Below, one piece after another: positions 24,868 to 32,371 of a DNA stretch of 45,171 nt. The translations under genes and the position numbers were made by a program. The stretch's first letter is position 1. The number at the start of each line of letters is the position of its first letter. A model generated the notes under the pieces. The model saw nothing but the letters and a program-made list of their open reading frames with translations. It did not search any database and was not told the DNA's origin. The DNA is from Candidatus Heimdallarchaeota archaeon (lineage in GTDB: Archaea > Asgardarchaeota > Heimdallarchaeia > Heimdallarchaeales > Kariarchaeaceae): contig WAMJ01000136.1 in the NCBI GenBank assembly GCA_015522385.1, forward strand, positions 1 to 45,171, read 5' to 3'.

Positions 24868-25194
24868 ATGGCAGAAAACATCGTCAAACTCACAGATGCC
24901 AATTTCCAGACCGTAATTGGGGAGAACAAGATCGTCATCATCGACAGCTGGGCAGAATGGTGCGCTCCCTGCAAGGCAATCGCTCCCCTCTTCGAGCAAC
25001 TGGCGGGAAAGTACGGTGACAAGATCACCTTTGCCAAGCTCAACACAGACGAGAACCTTGGAACTATGAGAGCTCTAAGGATAATGAACATCCCCACCTT
25101 CGTTGTGTTCAAGGACGGTGAAATTGTCAAGAAGTGGTCTGGTGCTGATGCCAAGAGGCTCACCTCCATAGTGGAAGAACTAGCCAAGAACTGA
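24868..25194 (+). CDS. Thioredoxin (CAPC)
   Basis: A 108-residue thioredoxin with active site WAEWCAPCKAI, Ala replacing the usual Gly of CGPC, and cis-Pro loop MNIPTFVVF. The length is classical. A TATA-like TTTTAAGTT (about 24838-24846) lies some 28 nt before the ATG, so the message may be leaderless. It is divergent from the PAP2 gene. It probably shares reductant with the CGPC thioredoxin at 14761-15123 but differs in redox potential (inference). Confidence 0.93.
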   Translation: MAENIVKLTDANFQTVIGENKIVIIDSWAEWCAPCKAIAPLFEQLAGKYGDKITFAKLNTDENLGTMRALRIMNIPTFVVFKDGEIVKKWSGADAKRLTSIVEELAKN

Positions 25195-25205
25195 TTCTGT
25201 GTTGA

Positions 25206-26399
25206 CTAACTCAGGTACTTTACCGCTGTTCCCGTTAGAAGTGCTGTGCCCATAGGTAGGCAGTCCTCGTCAATGTCGAAATAGTTAGAGTGGTTGGGGG
25301 CAAGCATTCCTCTCTCCTTATTCCCCCCTCCAAGCCAGAACATCATCGTGGGGATCTTTCCGTCAAGACCGAACTCGAAAAAGTCCTCTGCTCCCATTGT
25401 GGGGTACTCCTGCTCCATTATCCCCTTCTCCCCGTAGTTCTCCTTGAAGACCTCACGGAGTAATTTGTTTAGCTCGGGATCATTTATTCCGACACCATAA
25501 CCTGTGATGATCTCTGTCTTAGCTTCCGCTCCGTATGTCTTGGCTATGTTAGAGAATAACTTAGGGAGCTCCTTGTACATCCGCTTTCTCAGGTCTCGGC
25601 TAAAGGTTCTGAGAGTTCCTTCCATCCTCACCCTCTCTGAGATGATGTTCTGCCGATCCCCACCGACAACCTTCCCGAAGGTCATGACGACAGGGTCAAA
25701 GGTATTCACGAACCTTGAGAGATATCCCTGCACCTGTGTGATGATCTGAGCGGCTACGTACACGGGGTCTATTGCTTCATGCGGAGCGCTCCCGTGGCCT
25801 CCTTTACCGATGATATCTACATAGATCTCGTCGGCTCCTGCAGTTAGCGGGCCGTCCTTAATCCCGATGGTGTTGACCAGCATGTCCTCTCCGGCAGTCA
25901 CATGAAGCGCGATTGCAGCGTCGATGTCCGGGTTCTCTGGGTCGCCGATAGCACCGTCCTTCACCATAGGTGTTGCACCACCTGGCCCCTCCTCTGCGGG
26001 TTGGAAGACCAGTCTTGCTGTACCCTTGAAGCTCTCTCTCAATCCACTCAGGAGCTTCGCAGTGCCTAGTAGACAGGCTATGTGTGTATCGTGCCCACAT
26101 GCGTGCATCATTCCGTCGTTCAGAGACTTGTAGGGAACGTCATTGTCCTCCTGCAGGGGAAGAGCATCGATGTCCGCTCGAATCAAGAGTGTTCTCCCGT
26201 CTTCGTGGCCCTTGATGTCACAGACAATCCCGGTTCCTGCTACTTCACGGTACTCAAGTCCGAGTTTACTCAGCTGCTCTTTGATGTAATTCGAAGTCTC
26301 AAACTCTTTGAACCCGGGTTCTGGGTGCATATGTGCCCACCTTCTGTGGGCGATAAGCTCGTCCTTGATGGATTCTGCTTTATCCTTGAACTGTGTCAT
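25206..26399 (-). CDS. M20-family amidohydrolase (hippurate/IAA-amino acid hydrolase-like)
   Basis: A 397-residue di-metal amidohydrolase of the M20D group. HRRWAHMHPEPGF is the N-terminal signature. ADIDALPLQE, MHACGHDTHIACLLG, PAEEGPGGA and ALHVTAG carry the metal ligands and catalytic Glu. HGSAPHEAIDPV is the dimerisation-domain His. It cleaves N-acyl amino acids or similar amides. I chose the ATG at 26399 because family members begin a few residues before this point; the extension to 26471 adds 24 atypical residues. Confidence 0.92.
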   Translation of the reverse strand: MTQFKDKAESIKDELIAHRRWAHMHPEPGFKEFETSNYIKEQLSKLGLEYREVAGTGIVCDIKGHEDGRTLLIRADIDALPLQEDNDVPYKSLNDGMMHACGHDTHIACLLGTAKLLSGLRESFKGTARLVFQPAEEGPGGATPMVKDGAIGDPENPDIDAAIALHVTAGEDMLVNTIGIKDGPLTAGADEIYVDIIGKGGHGSAPHEAIDPVYVAAQIITQVQGYLSRFVNTFDPVVMTFGKVVGGDRQNIISERVRMEGTLRTFSRDLRKRMYKELPKLFSNIAKTYGAEAKTEIITGYGVGINDPELNKLLREVFKENYGEKGIMEQEYPTMGAEDFFEFGLDGKIPTMMFWLGGGNKERGMLAPNHSNYFDIDEDCLPMGTALLTGTAVKYLS

Positions 26400-26581
26400 G
26401 TGAACCCAATGGCTGTACGTTCTGATAAACACTTGCCTGTTCCTAGGATACATCTGCTCTGTACGATTCAAAATCTTCTGAATCGTCCGAGCGCACCCTT
26501 ACGTTACGTTTAATATGTCCGCCCTTCCAAGACAGTCTGTAGCGTGAATGATCGATTCCGTGACACGCAAAGGTGAATAAA

Positions 26582-27169
26582 ATGAACAACCTATACAGCA
26601 ATGTAAGAGAATTCTGGAGAAAAAGGAATACTGCTGAATTTAAGCACGCTCAGAGGGCCAGGTACATCACTTGGAGAAGAGAAGGTACCTTCACCAGAGT
26701 AGAGAGACCCCTCAGGATCGACAGGGCAAGGACCCTTGGCTACAAGGCAAAACCTGGTTACGTCGTCGTCCGAACCAAGGTGAGGAGAGGTGGTAGGAGA
26801 ATGTCCCGTCCAAACAGAGGAAGGACCAAGGGGAAGAACCTTGCAGTGGACAAGACCTCTGGGAAGAACCTCCGCTGGATAGCAGAGACCCGAACTGCCA
26901 AGAGGTACCCCAATCTCGAAGTACTCGGATCCTACTGGGTAGGTCAGGACGGAAAATCTAAGTGGTTCGAGATCATCCTTGTCGACCCCGTGCACCCTGC
27001 AATTCTCTCCGACAAGCGCATCAACTGGATCAACCGTAAGGTGCACAAGGGCAGGACCTTCAGGGGTCTTACCGCTGCCGGTAAGAAGGCAAGGGGTCTC
27101 TACAACAGAGGTCACGGTGCAGAGAAGGCCAGACCCAGTAGACGGGCTCACGGCAGAAGAAACAAGTAA
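26582..27169 (+). CDS. rpl15e: 50S ribosomal protein L15e
   Basis: A 195-residue basic protein typical of the archaeal/eukaryotic L15e family: the N-terminus has VREFWRKRN, the middle RVERPLRIDRARTLGYKAKPG, and the C-terminus GLTAAGKKARGL. It is part of the large ribosomal subunit. The start is ATG 26582, with AGGTGA 7 nt upstream; the in-frame GTG at 26573 lies inside that ribosome-binding site. It is the first gene of the L15e/RNase P operon. Confidence 0.97.
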   Translation: MNNLYSNVREFWRKRNTAEFKHAQRARYITWRREGTFTRVERPLRIDRARTLGYKAKPGYVVVRTKVRRGGRRMSRPNRGRTKGKNLAVDKTSGKNLRWIAETRTAKRYPNLEVLGSYWVGQDGKSKWFEIILVDPVHPAILSDKRINWINRKVHKGRTFRGLTAAGKKARGLYNRGHGAEKARPSRRAHGRRNK

Positions 27170-27211
27170 GCATCAGCAGAATTTTAAGTTAGCGCTCAGA
27201 ACTTCTTTCAG

Positions 27212-27667
27212 ATGTACAAACTTTCTCGTATCGCAATATCAGTTCTATCCTATCAGACAGAAATACCCGAGAAAGTCAATACCATCCTCGAGCAATTCAT
27301 CCCCTCAGGTCTGGAGAAGGAGATTGAGGTGACCAAAATGAGGGGGCAGTACAGGGATCGAATCAGGATGCATACCGTCTCTGCCACTCGTAAGAAAGAG
27401 GTCGAGAAGCTTCTGGATCACCTCCTAAACCTGATTGACGAAAAGGATGTGAGGCGTATCACACAATCCCTAGAGAGTTACTACAACCCCGAGAGTAAGT
27501 CAATCTACCTCCGATTGGACAAGTTCAAGGCTGCAAACTCCGAGATTGTATTGGCCCGAGGTTCAGACGTAATCAAGGTGGAGATCAAGTTTGACATCTA
27601 CAAGAATATGGACATCTCCGAGATCTGGAAGGAGCAGTTGGAGAAGGCTGGTGTGTCGATTGCCTAG
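27212..27667 (+). CDS. RNA-binding protein, PF01877/COG1325 (exosome-operon family)
   Basis: A 151-residue protein matching the archaeal PF01877 RNA-binding family by sequence pattern (IAISVLSYQTE start, two-layer alpha/beta fold, SKSIYLRLDKFKA) and by position. In many archaea this gene sits between ribosomal and RNase P/exosome genes. Its biochemical role is not established. It follows L15e by 42 nt and its 3' end overlaps the Rpp30 gene. Confidence 0.8.
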   Translation: MYKLSRIAISVLSYQTEIPEKVNTILEQFIPSGLEKEIEVTKMRGQYRDRIRMHTVSATRKKEVEKLLDHLLNLIDEKDVRRITQSLESYYNPESKSIYLRLDKFKAANSEIVLARGSDVIKVEIKFDIYKNMDISEIWKEQLEKAGVSIA

Positions 27668-28274
27668 GTTCTTCAGCTCCGTCCCCGGTGACATCGGGGT
27701 GGACTACGACGAGCTAGAGGTATTCATCACGGACATAGACCATCCACGAGGGTACATCTCCAAGTGCCTCTGGGAGGGTAGGGACTTGAAAGCCAAGACG
27801 TTCAATAGTGTCGTGGGGAAGGCAAGAAACTCCTGCGACCTCCTGACCGTCCGGGCCAGTAGTGTCGGCATAGCAAGTAAGCTCGCCGGTGACAGGAGGG
27901 TGGACGGACTCAGGATTGACAAGGACTCGAATCCCCGACTGTACGGACGAAGGTACTTCAAGAGGTGCGAGAGGGAGGGAACAATCGTCGAGCTGGATAT
28001 CACTCCACTGCTCAAGCGATCGACCGCTAAAGATCTACGAAAACTCTACCGGTGCACTCAGGACATCAAGTATACTGGAGTGAATGTCCTGCTGATCCAC
28101 ACCGTCAGGAGCCCTCTTGAACTCCGGAAGTACAGGGATCTCAGAACTGTGGCAGAGGTTCATGGGATCCCGAGGGAGAACACCGATCCCGATCCAGTTT
28201 TCAAGATTCTTGCCCTTAACAGGGACAAGCTTGCTGGGAGATACATCGCCAGTGATGTGGAGGTGCTCGAATGA
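27651..28274 (+). CDS. rnp3: RNase P protein component 3 (Rpp30)
   Basis: A 207-residue Rpp30/p30 homologue, a TIM-barrel-like protein subunit of archaeal RNase P that helps 5' maturation of tRNA precursors. Diagnostic parts are VDGLRIDKD, TIVELDITPLL and RSPLELRKYRDL near the end. No ATG is suitable. I chose GTG 27651, 7 nt after GGAG and overlapping the upstream gene by 17 nt; TTG 27660 is the alternative. The stop overlaps the Pop5 start (ATGA). Confidence 0.85.
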   Translation: MCRLPRFFSSVPGDIGVDYDELEVFITDIDHPRGYISKCLWEGRDLKAKTFNSVVGKARNSCDLLTVRASSVGIASKLAGDRRVDGLRIDKDSNPRLYGRRYFKRCEREGTIVELDITPLLKRSTAKDLRKLYRCTQDIKYTGVNVLLIHTVRSPLELRKYRDLRTVAEVHGIPRENTDPDPVFKILALNRDKLAGRYIASDVEVLE

Positions 28275-28582
28275 AGGACCATCCCAAACGTTACAGCCTA
28301 CTTGCTGTACGGCCTAGTGATGTACCTGTCCGCCACTTGATCTCCGAATTCAGGAAGAACCTGTTGAACATAGTCGGAGAACGGGGTCTGGCAAGATCGG
28401 GGATACACATCGTCCACTCCGAGAGAAAAGAGCAGCTCTACGTGATCCTCAGGTCCTACCGAGATGATCTAAAATTTGTGCAGACTGCAGCCTTGATGAC
28501 CGAGGGGATCTACGTCGAAGTCATAAAGGTCTCAGGCACGATCAAGAAATTGAGAAAAGAGATTTCAGAGAAAGACTTTTGA
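28271..28582 (+). CDS. rnp2: RNase P protein component 2 (Pop5/Rpp14)
   Basis: A 103-residue Pop5-like protein, partner of Rpp30 in archaeal RNase P. The RYSLLAVRP start, a two-helix middle and the pattern of a small alpha/beta sandwich fit the family, and so does its position directly after rnp3 with a 4-nt ATGA overlap. It lies at the end of the L15e operon; no proteasome or exosome genes follow, unlike in many archaea. The next gene is convergent, 111 nt away. Confidence 0.85.
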   Translation: MKDHPKRYSLLAVRPSDVPVRHLISEFRKNLLNIVGERGLARSGIHIVHSERKEQLYVILRSYRDDLKFVQTAALMTEGIYVEVIKVSGTIKKLRKEISEKDF

Positions 28583-28693
28583 AGTTCAGAACCTCTGTCA
28601 GAATGAAGGTGATGAAGACATCACCCCAGGAGGAGAGTTGACGAGGCTTCCTGTCTCTGCTTCTCGATGACCTCCCCGCGACAATCTGAACCT

Positions 28694-29557
28694 TCACCTC
28701 TTGCCTCTGTAGAAGGAGAACCTATTGTAGATTTCGAAGCCCATGGACTCGTATAGTTTCCTTGCAATCTCGTTCGACTCGTTCACGAAGAGAGTAGGCA
28801 CCCTCTTCGTCCGGATGATCCCCAGTGTGACAGCGGTGGTCACAGCCCTGCCGATCCCCCTTCCACGGTACTCCGGTTTGACGTATACGTTACCAATCTG
28901 TACCGTGTACGGAGTCTCAAAGTGGGTTCCGGCAAAAGCGATGATCTCTCCACCGTCCTCGGCAATCACTGACATCTCAGACTCCAGTTGCTCGGGGATG
29001 AACCAGTGCCCAAATGCTGGGTCTTCTGTCACCTCCTTCATGAAGAATTCTGAAATTCTCTTCGCGTCGGACACCCTCGCAGCCTTAATCTCTGGTAGAT
29101 CCTCGGGAAGAGGTCTGATTTCCAGCTCTTCTTTGGTGAACCTCATCGCGTCGTCTATGAAGTCCAGTTCCCAATTGTAGGTGTTCCATCCTAGCCATGG
29201 GGGCGGGGTAGGTATGCTGCTGTCATCCTCGAGTTCGGAGGGGTAGATCACCATGATCTCGTCGTACCCCAAGGTGTCGACGTAATTCCTGATTGTCAGC
29301 CAGTACTCGGTCATCCCATGGGGAAAGACGATCACTGGGACATCGGCTCCGTCGAAGATGGTGAAACCTGTCTGGAATTCACCGCCGTGTGTGACCTTGA
29401 ACGCTCTACTCACCTTATTCATCGGAGCAGAGAGGTCTCCTAGAAGGAGGAGATTCCTGAAACTGTCCTGTATCAGGGTTCCTATGAAGAGCGCTATCTC
29501 TCTGTTGTCCACGAATTCCTCAACTTTGTACACAGAATGTCCTCCCCTCAAATGCAT
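28694..29557 (-). CDS. GNAT-family N-acetyltransferase with N-terminal extension
   Basis: A 287-residue protein whose C-terminal part (about 140-287) is a GNAT domain: NVYVKPEYRGRGIGRAVTTA is the acetyl-CoA-binding motif A, and NESNEIARKLYESMGFEIYN is the C-terminal motif. The first 140 residues form a separate alpha/beta domain of the kind found in FR47-like proteins. I chose the ATG at 29557, 28 nt after the upstream reductase stop; the in-frame extension would run into that gene. It is the last gene of the folE operon; substrate unknown. Confidence 0.85.
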   Translation of the reverse strand: MHLRGGHSVYKVEEFVDNREIALFIGTLIQDSFRNLLLLGDLSAPMNKVSRAFKVTHGGEFQTGFTIFDGADVPVIVFPHGMTEYWLTIRNYVDTLGYDEIMVIYPSELEDDSSIPTPPPWLGWNTYNWELDFIDDAMRFTKEELEIRPLPEDLPEIKAARVSDAKRISEFFMKEVTEDPAFGHWFIPEQLESEMSVIAEDGGEIIAFAGTHFETPYTVQIGNVYVKPEYRGRGIGRAVTTAVTLGIIRTKRVPTLFVNESNEIARKLYESMGFEIYNRFSFYRGKR

Positions 29558-29585
29558 ATGAGCACAACGGTAGCTGTCCGAATCC

Positions 29586-30299
29586 CTACCTTGTTTCCAA
29601 GTACTCCCCACCGTCAATTCTGAGGATCTCTCCTGTGATGTAGTCGTTCTCAGCAAGGAACTTCACCGCCGAGGAGATATGCCGTGGTGACCCCGGTCTC
29701 CCCAGAGGGGTCTTGGAGTAGACCCTGTTCCAGATGTCATCAGACATCCCCTCCGTCTTCAATACTGGTCCGGGGACTATCCCATTGACCCTAATTCGGG
29801 GTGCTAGAGTCCGTGCTGTCACCTCCGTGAGATGGAGGAGCGCAGCCTTGCTCACCCCATGAGCCAAGTAGTTCTTCCATGGTCTGAGACCTGCACCATC
29901 AAGGATATTGACGACAAGGTTGTCAGCCCCCTTCATCAGCGGGGTGATGTGCTTCATCATCAGGAAGGGTGCGGTGAGGTTGACAGCCATGCTCTGGTTC
30001 CAGCTCTCAATAGTGGTTGAATTGAAGTCCCCCCTGAAGAAGGTCGAGGCGCTGTTCACCAATATGTCCACACTGTCGAGAGAGCTCAGGATCTCATACT
30101 CCTCAGGTATGGTAAGATCGATCTTGAGCGTCGTGCACTCAACGCCATGTTCTCGTATCTCCCCAACTGTCCGCGAGGGATCCGACCTATTGTGGTGCAG
30201 GATGATATCGCATCCTGATTCAGCAAGATCGAGTGCTACCACCCGACCAACACGTTTAGCACCACCCGTGATCAATGCAGTCTTTCCTTCTAACTCCAC
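29586..30299 (-). CDS. SDR-family reductase, pteridine reductase-like
   Basis: A 237-residue short-chain dehydrogenase. TGGAKRVGRVVALDLAESG is the NADP-binding motif in the form seen in pteridine reductases, and NSAS stands for NNAG. Asp134 in NILDG replaces the classical Ser, as in PTR1-type pteridine reductases, and Lys151 is present. The catalytic Tyr position is His147 (HGVSK). It lies 3 nt after folE, so it probably reduces a pterin or dihydropterin made by that pathway. Substituted Tyr makes activity uncertain. Confidence 0.85.
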   Translation of the reverse strand: MELEGKTALITGGAKRVGRVVALDLAESGCDIILHHNRSDPSRTVGEIREHGVECTTLKIDLTIPEEYEILSSLDSVDILVNSASTFFRGDFNSTTIESWNQSMAVNLTAPFLMMKHITPLMKGADNLVVNILDGAGLRPWKNYLAHGVSKAALLHLTEVTARTLAPRIRVNGIVPGPVLKTEGMSDDIWNRVYSKTPLGRPGSPRHISSAVKFLAENDYITGEILRIDGGEYLETR

Positions 30300-30302
30300 A
30301 GG

Positions 30303-30857
30303 TCACATATTCATCAGGTGGTAAAACTCTTTTCTATACTCTGTAGGAAAATCTCCTGAAGTGTAGCTGGTCTTCATGGACATATCCTCTTGCTTTACCC
30401 CTCTTACTGTGGCACACATGTGGTTCCCGGTCATAATCACCATGACCCCCTTGGCCTCTGTGATATCCATGATGGCATCCGCTATCTGCTGGGTCAACCG
30501 CTCCTGTACCTGAAGTCTACGGGAGAACATGTTGACCAGCTTAGGTATCTTGGAGAGACCGATGATTTTACTGTCTGGTAGATAGGCGATGTGTGCCTTC
30601 CCGATGAAGGGGAGCATGTGGTGTTCACATGTTGAAGCGAAGTCAATGTCCGTGACATAGACGGGTGCAGAGTTTCCTGACTCATAGATCGCACCGTTTA
30701 CCAGTGTCTTCACATCCATGGTGTAGCCTTCGAAGAGCTCTTTGAACATCTTGGCCACCCGTTTAGGTGTGTCCTCAATCCCCTCTCGTGATTTCTCTAT
30801 CTGCCCGAGAATCTTAGCGACCAGCTGTTCGACCTCTTCTTGGTTATAGTTCTTCAT
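30303..30857 (-). CDS. folE: GTP cyclohydrolase I (FolE type)
   Basis: A 184-residue type IA GTP cyclohydrolase that makes 7,8-dihydroneopterin triphosphate, the first step to folates, biopterins or queuosine-type products. The zinc and active-site motifs are intact: TCEHHMLPFIGKAHIAYLP and MTGNHMCATVRGV. DIDFASTCEHH and SRRLQVQERLTQQIADA are typical. The ATG at 30857 has GGAG 7 nt upstream; the extension to 30917 passes it. Many archaea use MptA instead, so FolE is informative. It is the first gene of folE-SDR-GNAT. Confidence 0.95.
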   Translation of the reverse strand: MKNYNQEEVEQLVAKILGQIEKSREGIEDTPKRVAKMFKELFEGYTMDVKTLVNGAIYESGNSAPVYVTDIDFASTCEHHMLPFIGKAHIAYLPDSKIIGLSKIPKLVNMFSRRLQVQERLTQQIADAIMDITEAKGVMVIMTGNHMCATVRGVKQEDMSMKTSYTSGDFPTEYRKEFYHLMNM

Positions 30858-31023
30858 TCGGAATCTCCTGTACTGACAGGTACACCACTGGATTAAATAA
30901 TTGGTCTTAGTGTACATTATGACCGGCCTTGGGTGTGGAAATAACAGAACCGCATTATGTTTTTCTATTTATTTGATGTATTTTCCTACAAATCTTTAAA
31001 ATTGGTTGAACTTTCTTTCATAT

Positions 31024-31389
31024 ATGTTTAAACTTGACCGAGTCAGGCAAGAGGAAGAGGAGTTTGAAAAGATCATCCTAAGCCCTGAGCAGAAACAGAA
31101 CGTAGTAGCTATGGCCTCTCTGCTGGCTACCAAGCTCCCGATATCAGAGCTAGCTCTCCGGGGATTCATCTGGAAGGCCATCAAGAAGTACCAGATTATA
31201 AATAGGGAGTATATGAAGGACGGCGAGAGACTCACCCCAGAGATGAAGATCCAGAAGACCTACGAGATAGCCATGGAGGTGAGGAATAACCTCGTGAAGA
31301 TCTTGGAGAGATCTCAGGATGCAAGCATCGTAGACGAGGCACTCCAAGAAGCCATGAAACTTTATAAGGAAAAGATGGCCTACCGGTAA
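31024..31389 (+). CDS. Hypothetical helical protein
   Basis: A 121-residue, mostly helical, charged protein that I do not recognise (FEKIILSPEQKQNVVAMASLLATK is spread over its N-terminal third). There is no TM helix. A TATA-like TTTAAAAT (30995-31002) lies 29 nt before the ATG, consistent with a leaderless message; an in-frame TTG at 31006 lies between. Its 3' end overlaps the convergent CARF gene by 10 nt. Composition resembles the core genes more than the AT-rich neighbour. Confidence 0.7.
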   Translation: MFKLDRVRQEEEEFEKIILSPEQKQNVVAMASLLATKLPISELALRGFIWKAIKKYQIINREYMKDGERLTPEMKIQKTYEIAMEVRNNLVKILERSQDASIVDEALQEAMKLYKEKMAYR

Positions 31390-32192
31390 ATCACTGAATA
31401 CAATTTAACCATAGCTTCTCCTAATTCTGTTAAGAAAAGATGATTTCCTTCCTTAATAAGTTGGAATGGAGAAAATTTCTTTTTCTTGATAGTTGAGATT
31501 TTACTAGTGTTAATTTTTAGGTCCGTTGCAAGCTCGTTTTGGGTGGAAAATTTATCCCAACTCTTCAGTATTTCATATTCTTGCTTATGCAAGAAAGGGA
31601 TCTGATTTAATACTATTTCATGAAATATTCCAAGAGGTTTACTAATTTTAGAGCTCTTCATTTCTTTGGTGGTCTGGTCTCTTTCATCTACTTCGATTAT
31701 CGGTTTTGTTATAAATCTGATTTTCAGATTTCTCAGCCATTCATATTCACCTTCCGAAATATTAGATTGTAAGGTTTGTAAATAAGTAATCATAAGAAAT
31801 ACGAAGGGAGCTAACATTCTTCTTCCAGCACTTATGTCGAAGTTTATGAAATTTGTATTCTTGTGAACTCTCTCTAGAACGAAGGTTAGAGCCTTAATGA
31901 CCTCAATGTATCGTTTAGTTTTATCATCTTCTTCCCTATTAAACACCATGAGATTAACGCTCAACAATTCGGTAAGAAATGAATCACCAAATTCTTCCTT
32001 AATCTTCTCCTTCTCCTTCTCCCATCTCTCAAGTATGAGCTCACCAACCCTGTTGGAGTTTGACCCCTTACTCTCATCTGAGAATAGTGCTATTATCCCG
32101 TATGAATTATAAATTGTCAACATTCGCACAAATGTCTGCCTATACTTGTCAGGTCTTCCAATAGCTGAAATAGTCAGTGTATCTCCACTCAT
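31380..32192 (-). CDS. CARF-winged-helix regulator, Csa3-like
   Basis: A 270-residue protein with an N-terminal Rossmann-like CARF-type domain: a first strand ending TISAIGRPDKYRQTFVRML, then FINFDISAGRRMLAPFVFL (about 116-134) equivalent to the D-x-T/S-G-G-R/T-K ligand loop. A C-terminal winged HTH (about 205-270) has ELATDLKINTSKISTIKKK. Csa3-type proteins sense cyclic oligoadenylates and regulate CRISPR loci, but none is here. The gene is markedly AT-rich. Two TTTCGGAAAA boxes lie upstream. The CARF assignment is by motif and is moderately certain. Confidence 0.65.
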   Translation of the reverse strand: MSGDTLTISAIGRPDKYRQTFVRMLTIYNSYGIIALFSDESKGSNSNRVGELILERWEKEKEKIKEEFGDSFLTELLSVNLMVFNREEDDKTKRYIEVIKALTFVLERVHKNTNFINFDISAGRRMLAPFVFLMITYLQTLQSNISEGEYEWLRNLKIRFITKPIIEVDERDQTTKEMKSSKISKPLGIFHEIVLNQIPFLHKQEYEILKSWDKFSTQNELATDLKINTSKISTIKKKKFSPFQLIKEGNHLFLTELGEAMVKLYSVIYR

Positions 32193-32225
32193 TAATTTGT
32201 CCAGTTCACTGATATGTTATTACTA

Positions 32226-32266
32226 TTTTCGGAAAATGACGATATAATTAGTGAAATTTCGGAAAA
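32226..32266. promoter_or_regulatory. Paired TTTCGGAAAA boxes upstream of the CARF gene
   Basis: TTTTCGGAAAA (32226-32236) and TTTCGGAAAA (32257-32266) are near-palindromes whose centres are 30 bp apart, close to three helical turns. The first abuts the minus-strand TATA-like region (about 32213-32225) of the CARF-HTH gene, as expected for an autoregulatory operator. The plus-strand operon promoter is about 75 bp away. Confidence 0.5.
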
Positions 32267-32339
32267 CATGTAATCCACTATATGAATTCTGAGACAGTGT
32301 AATTTCCTCTCCTGAATTTCACCAGAGGCTCTGGATACA

Positions 32340-32348
32340 TTTTTAATA
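32340..32348 (+). promoter_or_regulatory. TATA box of the six-gene operon
   Basis: TTTTTAATA, 32 nt before the first ATG of the operon (32372), with no ribosome-binding site between them; the transcript is probably leaderless. Confidence 0.45.
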
Positions 32349-32371
32349 GATTTTGTTGGCGTTGAATTAAT

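Noticed and set aside
26591..27151. 186-codon frame antisense to L15e
   Set aside because: Mirror of a strongly biased ribosomal protein gene; no family resemblance.
27591..27650. ATG-started N-terminal extension of Rpp30
   Set aside because: Lies wholly inside the upstream RNA-binding protein gene and encodes Ser/Arg/Trp-rich sequence unlike the family.
30867..30880. CCTGT-ACTG-ACAGG hairpin in the folE leader
   Set aside because: Only five base pairs and partly overlapping the ribosome-binding site; too weak to call a riboswitch or attenuator.
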